In this document: in pieces, positions 1-9,400 of the stretch
How positions within the stretch are numbered: the first letter of the stretch is position 1
Layout: the number at the start of each line of letters is the position of its first letter
Assembly (NCBI RefSeq): GCF_000949425.1
Contig: NZ_CP010976.1
Coordinates: 1,302,001 to 1,366,000, forward strand
DNA length: 64,000 bases
Direction of reading: 5' to 3'
From: Paenibacillus sp. IHBB 10380
Lineage (GTDB): Bacteria > Bacillota > Bacilli > Paenibacillales > Paenibacillaceae
Made by a program: the position numbers and the translations under genes
The notes under the pieces: generated by a model
The model's input: the letters and a program-made list of their open reading frames with translations, nothing else
Told to the model about the DNA's origin: nothing
Database searches by the model: none

Positions 1-1
1 A

Positions 2-58
2 AACAATGTTGCCGAAGGTGTCGTTAAAGGGATCAAAGAATATCTTCAAATTAAATAA
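2..58 (+). CDS. C-terminal end of an upstream gene, possibly a cell-wall amidase
   Basis: An open frame enters from the left edge and stops with TAA at 56-58, leaving 18 residues ending in EYLQIK. The tail pattern (V-A-E-G-V-V-K-G-I-K-E-Y-L) resembles the last helix of N-acetylmuramoyl-L-alanine amidase 3 domains, and such an amidase beside GerMN and SLH genes would fit. With so few residues this is a guess. The next gene starts 26 bases later, so both may share a transcript. Confidence 0.35.
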   Translation, partial: NNVAEGVVKGIKEYLQIK

Positions 59-84
59 GAGCAAATCCTCAAAGGAGGCAGAAC

Positions 85-762
85 ATGAATAAGAAATTAT
101 GGTGCATTGGACTTCTTACCTTGGTGATGGTTGTAGGTGTCGCTTGTGGACAGAAACCTACTACCGGACCAAATGTAAGTAACAATAATGGTAATACGGT
201 GACTGAGGAACAAGGTGCGGCGGGTACTCCGGATGAGAATACGGTGCCTGAGGTAGGAAGTAATGGGACAGAAGGTGAATCTACCCCAACAACTCCTGAT
301 ACAACAGCAGAAGTAACTCCTACACCAACAGAAACACCAACTCCAACTCCAACTCCAAAACCAACAGAAACGGTTAAAAAGGAGACGATTGAAGTTTATT
401 TCACTGATCCGCAAGCTATGGAGTTAATGAAATCTAAGCAAGAAATTACTTTCGAAGATGATATTCAGAAATACAAAGCAGCTTATAAAGTTTTAGCAAG
501 CAGTGCTCATTCGGAGTTAATTCCACTATGGGCCAAAATAGAACTGAAATCACTTGATTTCAAAGTGGGCGCAATCACTTTAGATATTCATATGCCAGAT
601 GAAGCACGCCAAGGTGCAGGTGAAGAACAATTTGCGATTGATGCACTAAGAAATACGCTGTTTCAATTTGATGAAGTGAAATCTATCGAATTATTGGTGG
701 ATGGAGAAAAGGTTGAAAGTCTAATGGGACATGTCGAACTTGAACATCCAATGATGAAATAA
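85..762 (+). CDS. GerMN-domain lipoprotein
   Basis: This 225-residue lipoprotein starts with a signal peptide and a lipobox ending at Cys21 (GVAC), so it should be anchored to the outer face of the membrane. Residues about 25-95 form a Thr/Pro/Glu-rich linker with TPTPTETPTPTP-like repeats, probably spanning the wall. Residues about 100-222 match the GerMN domain (pattern EVYFTD near the start, FAIDALRNTLFQ and IELLVDG later), which is found in the spore germination protein GerM and in lipoproteins of sporulating Firmicutes. A strong AGGAGG lies 9 bases before the ATG. The SLH gene follows closely. The exact role (germination, or cell-wall assembly during sporulation) is inferred from the family only. 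Confidence 0.85.
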   Translation: MNKKLWCIGLLTLVMVVGVACGQKPTTGPNVSNNNGNTVTEEQGAAGTPDENTVPEVGSNGTEGESTPTTPDTTAEVTPTPTETPTPTPTPKPTETVKKETIEVYFTDPQAMELMKSKQEITFEDDIQKYKAAYKVLASSAHSELIPLWAKIELKSLDFKVGAITLDIHMPDEARQGAGEEQFAIDALRNTLFQFDEVKSIELLVDGEKVESLMGHVELEHPMMK

Positions 763-843
763 TAGAGAAAAGCAGGAATATAAGCTCAGTTGTCGAAATT
801 AATATGTTGGCTTTATTTGTTTATTAAGAGAGGGGAAAATCAG

Positions 844-3567
844 ATGCACTCCAAACGCAGCAATTATATAAAATCCCAAAAAGTGGTCTCTGCCATACTA
901 GTTAGTATGGTGGCTTTGAGCTCAGGCACGGCCGCTTTTGCCGATGAGGTAACGCCAACAACCTCCACGGCAACCGTTACTTCTAGTAGTTTGTTCAATG
1001 ATGTTAAGAACGGATATTGGGCAGAGAAGCACATTTATAAATTGGCTTCGCAAGGTATTATTCTAGGAGACAAAGGATTGTTCCGGCCTAATGATTCAGT
1101 AACACAACAGGAAGCCATTACGATGGCCATTCGTTTTATGGGTCTACAGGATAGCTTGAATTCAAGCAATACGAGCACACTTCCAGCTAATTTAACCGTA
1201 GGCAATTATTTCAAACCCTATGTCGATCTTGCTTTTCAGAAAAATTTGTTGGATAAGAAGCTTGAGATGGACGATGCTACTCTAAAAACGTCATGGGGAC
1301 AGAAGCAAGCAAGTCGGGAATGGATTACGCAAATATTAGTCCGAGCTATCGGTAAGCAAGATGAAGCGACGTCAGCCAATAAAGCAACTGCTTTTGCTGA
1401 TAATAGCAAAATCTCTGCTTCCAAGTTAGGTTATGTGAATGTAGCGGTTGAATTGGGTCTTACAAACGGTACAACAGGTAATCGATTTGATCCACAAGGT
1501 TCCGTTACCCGTACACAATTAGCGACGTTCTTCAGTCGCGCTGAGGCACATAGCAATACTCAATATGCTAACGCGTCGGAAGGCATTGTAACCAGCATTA
1601 ATAACGATACCCTCAGTTTATATGTGAATGGCAAGATTCTTGACTTCTCACTGGACAATAAGACAGCGTATTTCACAAGTACGTCTGATACTAAAGTAGC
1701 TTTATCAGATGTGAAATTGTATACCAAAGTTATGGTTCTTGCGAATACAGGAAAAGCAAGTTATGTGGAAATTACAGATCCAAAAGAACAATTAGACAGT
1801 ATTGACACGACATTCGAGCGAATGTTCCCTGGGAATATGCTAGGTGTATCTAATAATACATCTTTTGATTCTTATAAGTATGATGCTAATACAATCTTCT
1901 TAGATCAAAACAACAACAAGATTGAGCCATCAGCATTGACTGCTGGAAGTCAAATTGTGATTAAGCGCGAGAACGTGACTTCAGATAAAAATGTGATTGT
2001 GGTACAAATTAAGTCGGGTGTAATCAATAAGAGTTCTAATGGAACGTTGCAGAACGTTGATGTAGCTAACAAGACGGTGGCGATCAAGAATGCATCAGGA
2101 TCTTTAGAAAGCTACACTTGGGATGACAGTTCCATTATTCGTTATCAGACCCAAATCTTAACGCCAGCAGATCTCAAGAGTGGTTCCGAGGTCAAGTACA
2201 CGGTTAAGAATAATGTGATTCAGATTATAGAGGTAACTCAGGCTGTAGAACATACAGTTCGAGGTGCTATTTATCAAATCGGAGCTAATAACTCAACAAT
2301 CACTTATAAAAAAGAGGGTGGGTCGCTGGAAGTGAAACTTCTAGTGGATAAACCTGTTATTGAAATTAACGGAATCGCTAAGCCAGTCTTTACGGATCTG
2401 ATTGCCGACACCACTGGCGGCGATCAAGTAGAGTTGACACTTAATCCACAGGAACAAGTAACTAAGATTGTTGTCATTAACAGACAGATGGAACAGAAAC
2501 CGGATTCTTCAGTCGTATCGTATGATGCAAAGACGAAGTTGCTGACGATACTGGATGCTAATAAAAAGCCGTTTGTTGTCACTTTGGATGAGAATACTAA
2601 GCTTTCGTATAATACGACAACACCTACACTCTCAGGTATTGAGCCATTGCTAACTAATAATCGCAGAATCAATCTCAACTATATTAGTAACCGCGCTCTA
2701 TCCATTGAAGTGCTCTATAAATATGAAGGAACTTTATATGCAATGGATACAAGTGCTAGAAAACTAACGATCCTGTTAGCTAATGGACAAACGGTAACCA
2801 AGCCTTACATTTCACCGATTATTGAAATTTTTGGTAAGAGTAGTTCCAGTATCTCTGATGTGAAAATAGGGGATCCTGTAACAGTTGTGATGACGGATAA
2901 TCAAGACAACGTGAAAAGTATTCTTGTGAGATCATCTAAACAATATGAAGTGACGTCCATTGATCAATCTTCAGGTCGTGTCATGGTCAAAGCAGATAGT
3001 CTGTTAAGTCAGATATATTTGGATAAAGCTGTGATCGTTGGAGATGGTGGGCAGATTTCACAGTTCTCTAATTTACAGGTGGGGAATATCATCAATGTAT
3101 CCTTCAATGGTTATACTCCTGCTACAGCACAAGTGGTTAAATTGTTGACTGGAGAAGTGTTAACGATAGATGCAGCGGCACAGAATGTTACGGTGAAGAA
3201 TTATAATGGTAGTTCAGAAACTTATAAGGTTCAGGGTGCTTTTAAAATTGTTCGCGATGGTCAAATCAGTACGAACTTAAATAGTCTATTACCTACGGAT
3301 CGTGTTGAAATTCGTAAGGATGTTGATGGATCTACAACGTTGAAAGTGTTGAGTACAACGACTCGCGATTTCTGGAAATATGATAGTGCATCAAGAGAAG
3401 TATTCTTGAAAACTCAGAGTACTTCAGAAAAAAATCGTTTCACACTGTCACCAAATGCATATATTCATCAAGGCGACACTGTAATTACCGTGCAATCTCT
3501 CAAAGAAAATGATAATATTGTAGTGTATTTCAACAATGATATAATTGTGGAAATACAGAAACGATAA
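844..3567 (+). CDS. S-layer homology (SLH) domain surface protein
   Basis: The ATG at 844 is preferred over the upstream in-frame TTG at 790 because GAGAGGGG sits just before it and a typical signal peptide follows (charged start, hydrophobic core, cleavage after AFA near residue 34). The mature protein of about 870 residues begins with three SLH-type segments (about 50-100, 110-175 and 182-235). The first and last carry the classic FxDV/YWAE and FDPQGSVTR patterns and the middle one is divergent. SLH domains bind pyruvylated secondary wall polymer, so the protein should be non-covalently attached to the cell wall. The remaining 650 residues are rich in beta-strand-like Val/Thr/Lys repeats with no enzymatic motif I can name. 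It may be a surface scaffold. A strong terminator follows. Confidence 0.85.
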   Translation: MHSKRSNYIKSQKVVSAILVSMVALSSGTAAFADEVTPTTSTATVTSSSLFNDVKNGYWAEKHIYKLASQGIILGDKGLFRPNDSVTQQEAITMAIRFMGLQDSLNSSNTSTLPANLTVGNYFKPYVDLAFQKNLLDKKLEMDDATLKTSWGQKQASREWITQILVRAIGKQDEATSANKATAFADNSKISASKLGYVNVAVELGLTNGTTGNRFDPQGSVTRTQLATFFSRAEAHSNTQYANASEGIVTSINNDTLSLYVNGKILDFSLDNKTAYFTSTSDTKVALSDVKLYTKVMVLANTGKASYVEITDPKEQLDSIDTTFERMFPGNMLGVSNNTSFDSYKYDANTIFLDQNNNKIEPSALTAGSQIVIKRENVTSDKNVIVVQIKSGVINKSSNGTLQNVDVANKTVAIKNASGSLESYTWDDSSIIRYQTQILTPADLKSGSEVKYTVKNNVIQIIEVTQAVEHTVRGAIYQIGANNSTITYKKEGGSLEVKLLVDKPVIEINGIAKPVFTDLIADTTGGDQVELTLNPQEQVTKIVVINRQMEQKPDSSVVSYDAKTKLLTILDANKKPFVVTLDENTKLSYNTTTPTLSGIEPLLTNNRRINLNYISNRALSIEVLYKYEGTLYAMDTSARKLTILLANGQTVTKPYISPIIEIFGKSSSSISDVKIGDPVTVVMTDNQDNVKSILVRSSKQYEVTSIDQSSGRVMVKADSLLSQIYLDKAVIVGDGGQISQFSNLQVGNIINVSFNGYTPATAQVVKLLTGEVLTIDAAAQNVTVKNYNGSSETYKVQGAFKIVRDGQISTNLNSLLPTDRVEIRKDVDGSTTLKVLSTTTRDFWKYDSASREVFLKTQSTSEKNRFTLSPNAYIHQGDTVITVQSLKENDNIVVYFNNDIIVEIQKR

Positions 3568-3596
3568 TCTGCTTTGGGAATGTTCATGAAATACAC

Positions 3597-3636
3597 CGTC
3601 TTGATACGGAATTTCCTGTATCAAGACGTTTTTTTT
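3597..3636 (+). terminator. Rho-independent terminator after the SLH gene
   Basis: Perfect 11-bp arms (CGTCTTGATAC at 3597-3607 and its complement at 3618-3628) are followed by eight T. It ends only four bases before the ribosome binding site of the next gene, so nth must rely on read-through or a promoter inside this region. Confidence 0.9.
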
Positions 3637-3652
3637 GCAGGAGGTCTTCATC

Positions 3653-4327
3653 ATGAATGCTGAAACAGTACGACATATTCTGAGCACTATGCGTGAGATG
3701 TTTCCTGATGCACATTGTGAATTGAAACATGGTAATGCGTTTGAATTGACGATAGCAGTGTTACTCTCTGCACAGTGTACGGACGAGATGGTAAATAAGG
3801 TAACGAAGGATTTGTTTCAAAAGTATAGATCACCCAAGGATTATGTTGATGTGCCACTGGAGGAATTGGAACAGGATATTCGGCGCATTGGTCTGTTTCG
3901 AAATAAGGCTAAACATATTCAGAACTTGTGTAGAATTCTTATTGAGCAGTATGATGGGGAACTTCCCCATGGACATGATCAATTAGTTCTGCTTCCAGGA
4001 GTAGGTCGAAAGACGGCTAATGTCGTTGTATCCAATGCTTTTGGAGTTCCAGCTATTGCGGTAGATACACATGTGGAGCGGGTATCCAAGCGTCTGGGTC
4101 TGGCAGGTTGGAAAGACTCTTTACTTGAGGTTGAGAAGAAGTTGATGAAGAGAATTCCACGTGAAGATTGGACGGACACCCACCATCGACTTATTTTTTT
4201 TGGACGGTATCATTGCAAGTCTCAGAACCCTCAATGCCAAGTCTGTCCGCTGCTTGATGTATGTCGTGAAGGCAAAAAACGTATGAAGATGGCCCAAATC
4301 AGAAAAGATAAAGAAGATATCGGATAG
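3653..4327 (+). CDS. nth: Endonuclease III (DNA glycosylase/AP lyase)
   Basis: The 224-residue product removes oxidised pyrimidines and cleaves at AP sites in base excision repair. It shows the helix-hairpin-helix (LPGVGRKTAN) with the catalytic Lys120, the catalytic Asp138 (AVDTHV), and the C-terminal 4Fe-4S motif C-x6-C-x2-C-x5-C. Lys and Asp fall at the same numbers as in the E. coli enzyme, which supports the ATG at 3653. GGAGG lies 8 bases before this ATG, whereas the TTG at 3635 has none. The length is typical. Confidence 0.96.
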   Translation: MNAETVRHILSTMREMFPDAHCELKHGNAFELTIAVLLSAQCTDEMVNKVTKDLFQKYRSPKDYVDVPLEELEQDIRRIGLFRNKAKHIQNLCRILIEQYDGELPHGHDQLVLLPGVGRKTANVVVSNAFGVPAIAVDTHVERVSKRLGLAGWKDSLLEVEKKLMKRIPREDWTDTHHRLIFFGRYHCKSQNPQCQVCPLLDVCREGKKRMKMAQIRKDKEDIG

Positions 4328-4348
4328 CGAAAATAGAGGTGGAGAAGG

Positions 4349-4633
4349 ATGGGATGTAAAATGAAGTGTATATCCGTATATACTAATAACTTTGAACAAT
4401 TTTCTGATATTTTTGAGGATGTTGTAGAAACAAAGTTTGCCGAGAATGAAGAGAAAGAAGTGGAAGGCATTACTGTCAGCCACTCTGGCGAAGTACCTGA
4501 ACATTATTTGGAACGTATGTCTCAAAAGCCTGAAGTGGTTGTAATGAGAGACAAATCGCGTGGTGTAACCATTCTTCAACACGGTAGCGTATTTGAAATA
4601 TTGATTCCAGATCTTGAGAATTCGTTAGTGTAG
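4349..4633 (+). CDS. Small acidic conserved-looking protein, function unknown
   Basis: This protein of 94 (or 90) residues has no recognised domain. It is acidic (long Glu/Asp-rich stretch FAENEEKEVEG) and ends in a hydrophobic strand pattern (VFEILIPDLENSLV). Two starts are possible: ATG 4349 with AGGTGG six bases before it, or ATG 4361 with GGAGAAGG about 12 bases before it. The second gives the start MKCISVYTNN, which looks like a natural first beta strand. It lies 21 bases after nth in the same direction and before a shared terminator, so the two are probably co-transcribed. Confidence 0.7.
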   Translation: MGCKMKCISVYTNNFEQFSDIFEDVVETKFAENEEKEVEGITVSHSGEVPEHYLERMSQKPEVVVMRDKSRGVTILQHGSVFEILIPDLENSLV

Positions 4634-4673
4634 TTTTATTTACATTAGTAATACTGATAACGAAATGACTTCA

Positions 4674-4707
4674 CAAAAAAAACCGAATGTAATCGTTCGG
4701 TTTTTTT
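4674..4707 (+). terminator. Rho-independent terminator after the nth pair
   Basis: A-run, then CCGAATG, a TAAT loop, CGTTCGG and seven T. The A-run and T-run make it potentially active in both directions. Confidence 0.85.
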
Positions 4708-4935
4708 GTGTTCATAAATGGGAGATCAGACCCTAATGTAGAGAAGAAGATCTTTAAGGTGATTCTACGATCATTACTATAGGTACAATTTGGCAGAACT
4801 TATGACGCTTATATATAAGGATAATCTATTAATTTACTATTAATTTCTAATTTGGTAAACTGATAGATAGGTAAATATTGAGTTATAGAACATATTTATA
4901 CTTAAATTCATATCATGATAGATTGGAGGCTTATG

Positions 4936-6180
4936 ATGAAACAGTTCAGTAAAATAGTATTGTGCTTGGCAATTTCACTGGGCGGCGTGGCGACTTTACA
5001 AGCGAATACGACACAGGCGGCTGCAAGCGGCGTCAATATTATGTTGGACGGCTATCCGCTACCCTTTCCGGTAGAACCTGTGGTGATGAACGGAACAACG
5101 ATGGTGCCTTTTCGGGCGATATCTGAGGCGCTAGGAATTAAGGTAGAGTGGAATCAGACGGCGAAGAAAATTAACGCATCCAAGGAAGATCCAGCGGGTA
5201 CGAAAGAAGTAGCTCTAGCCATGGGAAGCAAGAGTGCAGTCGTAAACGGCGAGACTGTGAAACTAGCGGTTGCTCCGCAAAGTATTCGTGGGACAACGAT
5301 GATTCCACTGAGCTTCTTTAGCGGGCAGTTTGGTGCAGAGGTGTCGTGGGACCAAGCGACAAAGACGGTATCTATTATTTCACCGAAGAAGGACATGTAC
5401 ACACTGGGGTTTTATGCACAGGGCGCTTACGGTGAAGTTTCCCTGATTCCGAGCTTTGATGCCATTGCATTTGGCTGGAGCCGAATTGATCGAAGTGGGC
5501 AGTTCACTACGACAGGTGATGAATTCAGATGGCCGAAGCCTGCTGGATCGGTGACACCGGAATCGATTGTTAGCGATGCAGCTGGAGGGGGAACAGATCC
5601 TTATCTGATGGTCTATTCAGTGGATGGTAAGCTTGAGCTGACTAAGAACCTGGAGGATAAGGCACTGCAGGAGCAAACCATTTCTGCTATTGTGGACACG
5701 GCATCACAAAAGGGTTTTAAAGGTATTGCGCTTGATCTGGAGGGGCTAGGTCTCACCGGAGACAAGGGGAAAGTACAGTCTCAATATAATGCCTTCATCA
5801 AAAGTTTGTCTTTACAAGCTCGTGAAGTAGACCTAAAGCTTACCGTTATTCTTCACCCATTGAACAGCTCTTATAAGGGTTATGACTATAAAACGCTAGG
5901 AAAGCTTGCAGATGACTTGATCATTATGGGCTACGCATACGAGGACGAGTCCCGTCCGGAACCGATGAATAAAGTGGATGAGGGAATCCGGCTTGCTTTG
6001 AAGGAGGTCAGCAAGGATAAGCTGATTCTTGGAATATCAGTGTATAGTGAGAATGAGAATTCTGTTAATGCTAAGATCGGACTTGCCAAACGTTATGATC
6101 TAAAAGGAATTGCAATCTGGCGGTTAGGACTTATTGGACAGCCTGCCTGGACTGAGATGAGTAAGTCCTTGGAACTGTAG
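4936..6180 (+). CDS. Secreted stalk-domain protein with a GH18-like (YaaH-type) domain
   Basis: The exported protein of about 414 residues has a signal peptide (cleavage near TQAAA) and a stalk domain in two halves (about 28-75 with MVPFRAISEALGIKVEWN, and 85-145 with MIPLSFFSGQFGAEVSWD). Residues about 150-414 are a GH18-type barrel related to spore cortex-lytic YaaH/SleL-like proteins. The barrel shows KGIALDLEGL, whose Glu aligns with the GH18 acid, and an IIMGYAYEDE strand. The full DxxDxDxE motif is shortened, so activity is not certain. The start is ATG 4936 (or 4933), placed by TGGAGG at 4924-4929; the in-frame ATG at 4915 lacks a site. A peptidoglycan or wall-polymer role is inferred. 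Confidence 0.8.
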   Translation: MKQFSKIVLCLAISLGGVATLQANTTQAAASGVNIMLDGYPLPFPVEPVVMNGTTMVPFRAISEALGIKVEWNQTAKKINASKEDPAGTKEVALAMGSKSAVVNGETVKLAVAPQSIRGTTMIPLSFFSGQFGAEVSWDQATKTVSIISPKKDMYTLGFYAQGAYGEVSLIPSFDAIAFGWSRIDRSGQFTTTGDEFRWPKPAGSVTPESIVSDAAGGGTDPYLMVYSVDGKLELTKNLEDKALQEQTISAIVDTASQKGFKGIALDLEGLGLTGDKGKVQSQYNAFIKSLSLQAREVDLKLTVILHPLNSSYKGYDYKTLGKLADDLIIMGYAYEDESRPEPMNKVDEGIRLALKEVSKDKLILGISVYSENENSVNAKIGLAKRYDLKGIAIWRLGLIGQPAWTEMSKSLEL

Positions 6181-6198
6181 AGAGTTCATTTCATAGTG

Positions 6199-6240
6199 TT
6201 AATTCAAACAGGCTGCCGATCGGTAGCCTGTTTGAATTAA
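6199..6240 (+). terminator. Long 42-nt dyad, likely terminator
   Basis: Two 21-nt arms pair with a single G-T wobble and almost no loop (centre CCGATCGG, outer ends TTAATTCAAACA / TGTTTGAATTAA). No separate T-run follows, but the distal arm is T-rich. It lies 18 bases after the stalk-GH18 gene. Confidence 0.65.
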
Positions 6241-6433
6241 GGATATAACCATGCTTTGAGTACATATTGAGACAAACGGCGCTTACCACACGTTAGACTA
6301 TTATAATTAGGCATCCTGACCGGAGGCGATTATACTGAGAAGGGATGGTTAAAATTTTATTATTTTAGTTCTAATTTATATCGATCAGATGTATGTAGAT
6401 CAGAAAAATATTTCATAAGGAGAGAATTCATTC

Positions 6434-9400
6434 ATGGCAGCACAGGTACATCGTGGTGATGTAAGCGATTTAAAAGAACTTAAGGATCAACTGAAAGCAT
6501 GGGATGATGAGAAGTCTTTGAAGCTAATAAATGATCTATTATATAAAAAGGCATCGGGAGAGTTGACGATTGCCTTATGCGGACATTTCTCAGCAGGTAA
6601 ATCGAGTCTTATTAATACATTATGCGGGACAAAAGTGCTACCTTCTGGCCCTGTACCGACAAGTGCCAATGTCGTATCTATTCGAAATGGACAGCCTCGG
6701 GCGCTTATATATCCAGCGGATATGAAACCACCTAGGGAAGTCTCATTGGATGAGCTTGAAATATATTGTACGAATGGTGGGGATTATCAATCTGTTAACG
6801 TATGGGCGCCTATTCCCTGGCTTGGAGATTCGGGCGTGTTAATGGACACACCCGGAGTGGATTCAACGGACGAGGGACATCATAAGGCAACCCATTCGGC
6901 GCTTCATTTAGCGGATGTGGTTCTGTATGTGATGGATTATAATCATGTGCAGTCAGAGAACAACTTAGTATTTGCCAAGAGCCTGTCTGATTGGGGTAAA
7001 CCTCTGTATCTTATCGTGAATCAGATTGATAAGCATCGTGATCAAGAGTTGCCGATTTCTGTATATCAGCAGGAAGTAGAGGCTGCCTTTTCTCGTTGGC
7101 AGGTGACTTATGAGGGACTTATATTTACTTCTCTTAAAGACATGGAGCATCCCTATAATCAATATGAAGACCTCAAAGAGTTAATAGGACGTTTGATTAA
7201 GAAGAAGGATGCCTTATTGGAATATAGCGTCTCTTGCTCGGTTCATCATGTTGTAGAAGACGCAGCACAGGAATTTCGTGATTCCCATGAAAGTGAGAAA
7301 GAGTCCTTGTTGGAAGAAATGGGCGGGGAACAGCGTGCACTGAAGCTCCAAGCAGAGCTCACGCTGATGGAAGCGTCGCTTAATCAATTGGCGGCGTTAC
7401 CCCAACAAGAACGAGAGGCCTTACGTGAAGAGTTAAATATGTTGTTGGAGAATGCAAATCTTATGCCTGCTGAGCTTCGTGATGTGGCCCAGCAATATTT
7501 AGAAAGTCGCAAACCAAGCTTTAAGAAGGGGTTATGGTTCACAGGGAATAAGACGGCGCTGGAACAGGATCAGCGGCAGAATCGTTTCTTACATATGTTG
7601 CAGGAACAAGTTGCCTCTCAAGTGGAATGGCATGTTCGGGTCATGTTAACGAGTTGGGCTGAGAAGCATCAGTTATGGAAGGATACGCATCTGCAAATAC
7701 TGGATGATATTATGCCGATTATAGATTCTGAAGTTATCGAAAATTCATTACAAATAGATGCTGTACTATCAGGTGAATATGTGCTGAATTATTGCCGCAA
7801 TGTGGCTAATAACATTAAGGGGAAATACCGCCACCATGTGCAACAATTTACGGAGCCACTATTGGCGGAGTTTGCTGAGAACTGCACGCAGATACAGGAT
7901 CAGCAACGGGTAGAGCTAGCCGATCTGCAACAGCAATCGGCCGCCGCCTCGCGCTACGCCTCTTTGCTGCGCGAGGAAACGGCCCGCACGGCAGCTCTAG
8001 CCGAGCTGCTGCCACCACGTGGCGGACTCACCCCCGGCTTCCTGCCGGTGGTGAGTCCGTTGCAGCCGCTTGTATCTGCGGCTGCAACAGTGGGCGCGCT
8101 TCGCGCCGCGCCCACCATGAGCCCCGCCTCTGCGCGCGGCGGGGCAAACTTGCCGCGTGGCGGCGCGGCCATGGGCCGCCGCCAGCGGCTTGCGGGCGCA
8201 GCAGCGCAGCTTCAAGCTGCGGCTGCGCTGCTCGCGCGCTACCCCGCGATGGCATCTGCCGCGCGAGGGCTACAGAGCCGCGCCGCTGCGCTCGAAGGCG
8301 GCGCGTTCACGTTGGCGCTGTTCGGAGCATTCAGCGCCGGGAAGTCCTCCTTCGCCAATGCTCTGCTTGGCGAAGATGTGCTACCTGTATCGCCGCATCC
8401 TACAACTGCGGCGATTAATCGCATCTTGGCACCGCATGGCGAGTTTATGCATGGTACAGCGAAGATTACAATGAAGACGAGAGAATCGTTTCTGGAGGAT
8501 CTGAAAATTTCGTTCGACATGCTGCATTTGAGTGGTTCAGATGCCGAGAATTGGCGTGAGGTCATTCTTCCGCTTACCTCTGAAGGCATCCATCCTGCAG
8601 GCTTACCACATTATGGTTTCCTCAAGGCCGCAGCCACAGGATGGGAAGACGCGCAAGGATTACTGGGTACTGCGCAGATTGTAGATATATCCCAATATCG
8701 TTTATATGTAGCGGATGAATCTAAATCCTGCTTTGTTGAGAGCATTGATCTGTTCTACAGCTGTGATCTGACAGAGCAAGGAATCGTGCTGGTGGATACA
8801 CCAGGTGCGGATTCTCTTCATGCTCGTCATACAGGTGTAACGTTTCAATATATGAAGCATGCGGATGCGTTAGTATTCGTGACTTATTATAATCATGCCT
8901 TCTCTAAAGGGGATCGTCAGTTTTTAGCTCAATTAGGGAGAGTGAAAGATAGTTTTGCTTTAGATAAAATGTTTTTTATTATTAACGCTGCTGACTTGGC
9001 CTCGTCTGATGATGAATTGGACCAAGTTAAGCAACATGTGAAATCTAATCTACAAAGTAGTGGTATTCGTTCACCCCATATATACGCCTTGTCGAGCATG
9101 AATGCGTTGAATGGGAAGGTAAGAGGAGATGATGAGCAACTGATATCCTCGGGATTCACATCATTTGAACAGACCTTAGCTGATTTTGCGGGGAAGGAAT
9201 TACCCAATCTATCCATCCAGGCAGCGAAACAAGACATTACCGCAGCTCGTAAACGTGCAGAGGAATGGGATAAATTATCCAGACAAGACGAAGTATCGCG
9301 AAGTGGACGGCTTCTGCAACTTCTTGAAATTCGTAGTAAGGTATCGGATATGCTGAGAACCTTTACGAATACGGAAGATCAGCATCGAGAGATTGAACAA

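Noticed and set aside
97..414. Minus-strand 105-codon frame
   Set aside because: It is antisense to the Thr/Pro-rich linker of the GerMN lipoprotein; Trp/Cys/Ser repeats are an artefact of that repeat.
7954..8589. Several overlapping minus-strand and alternative-frame ORFs of 72-116 codons
   Set aside because: They lie inside dynA and arise from the GC-rich, stop-poor segment; no ribosome binding sites and no family patterns.
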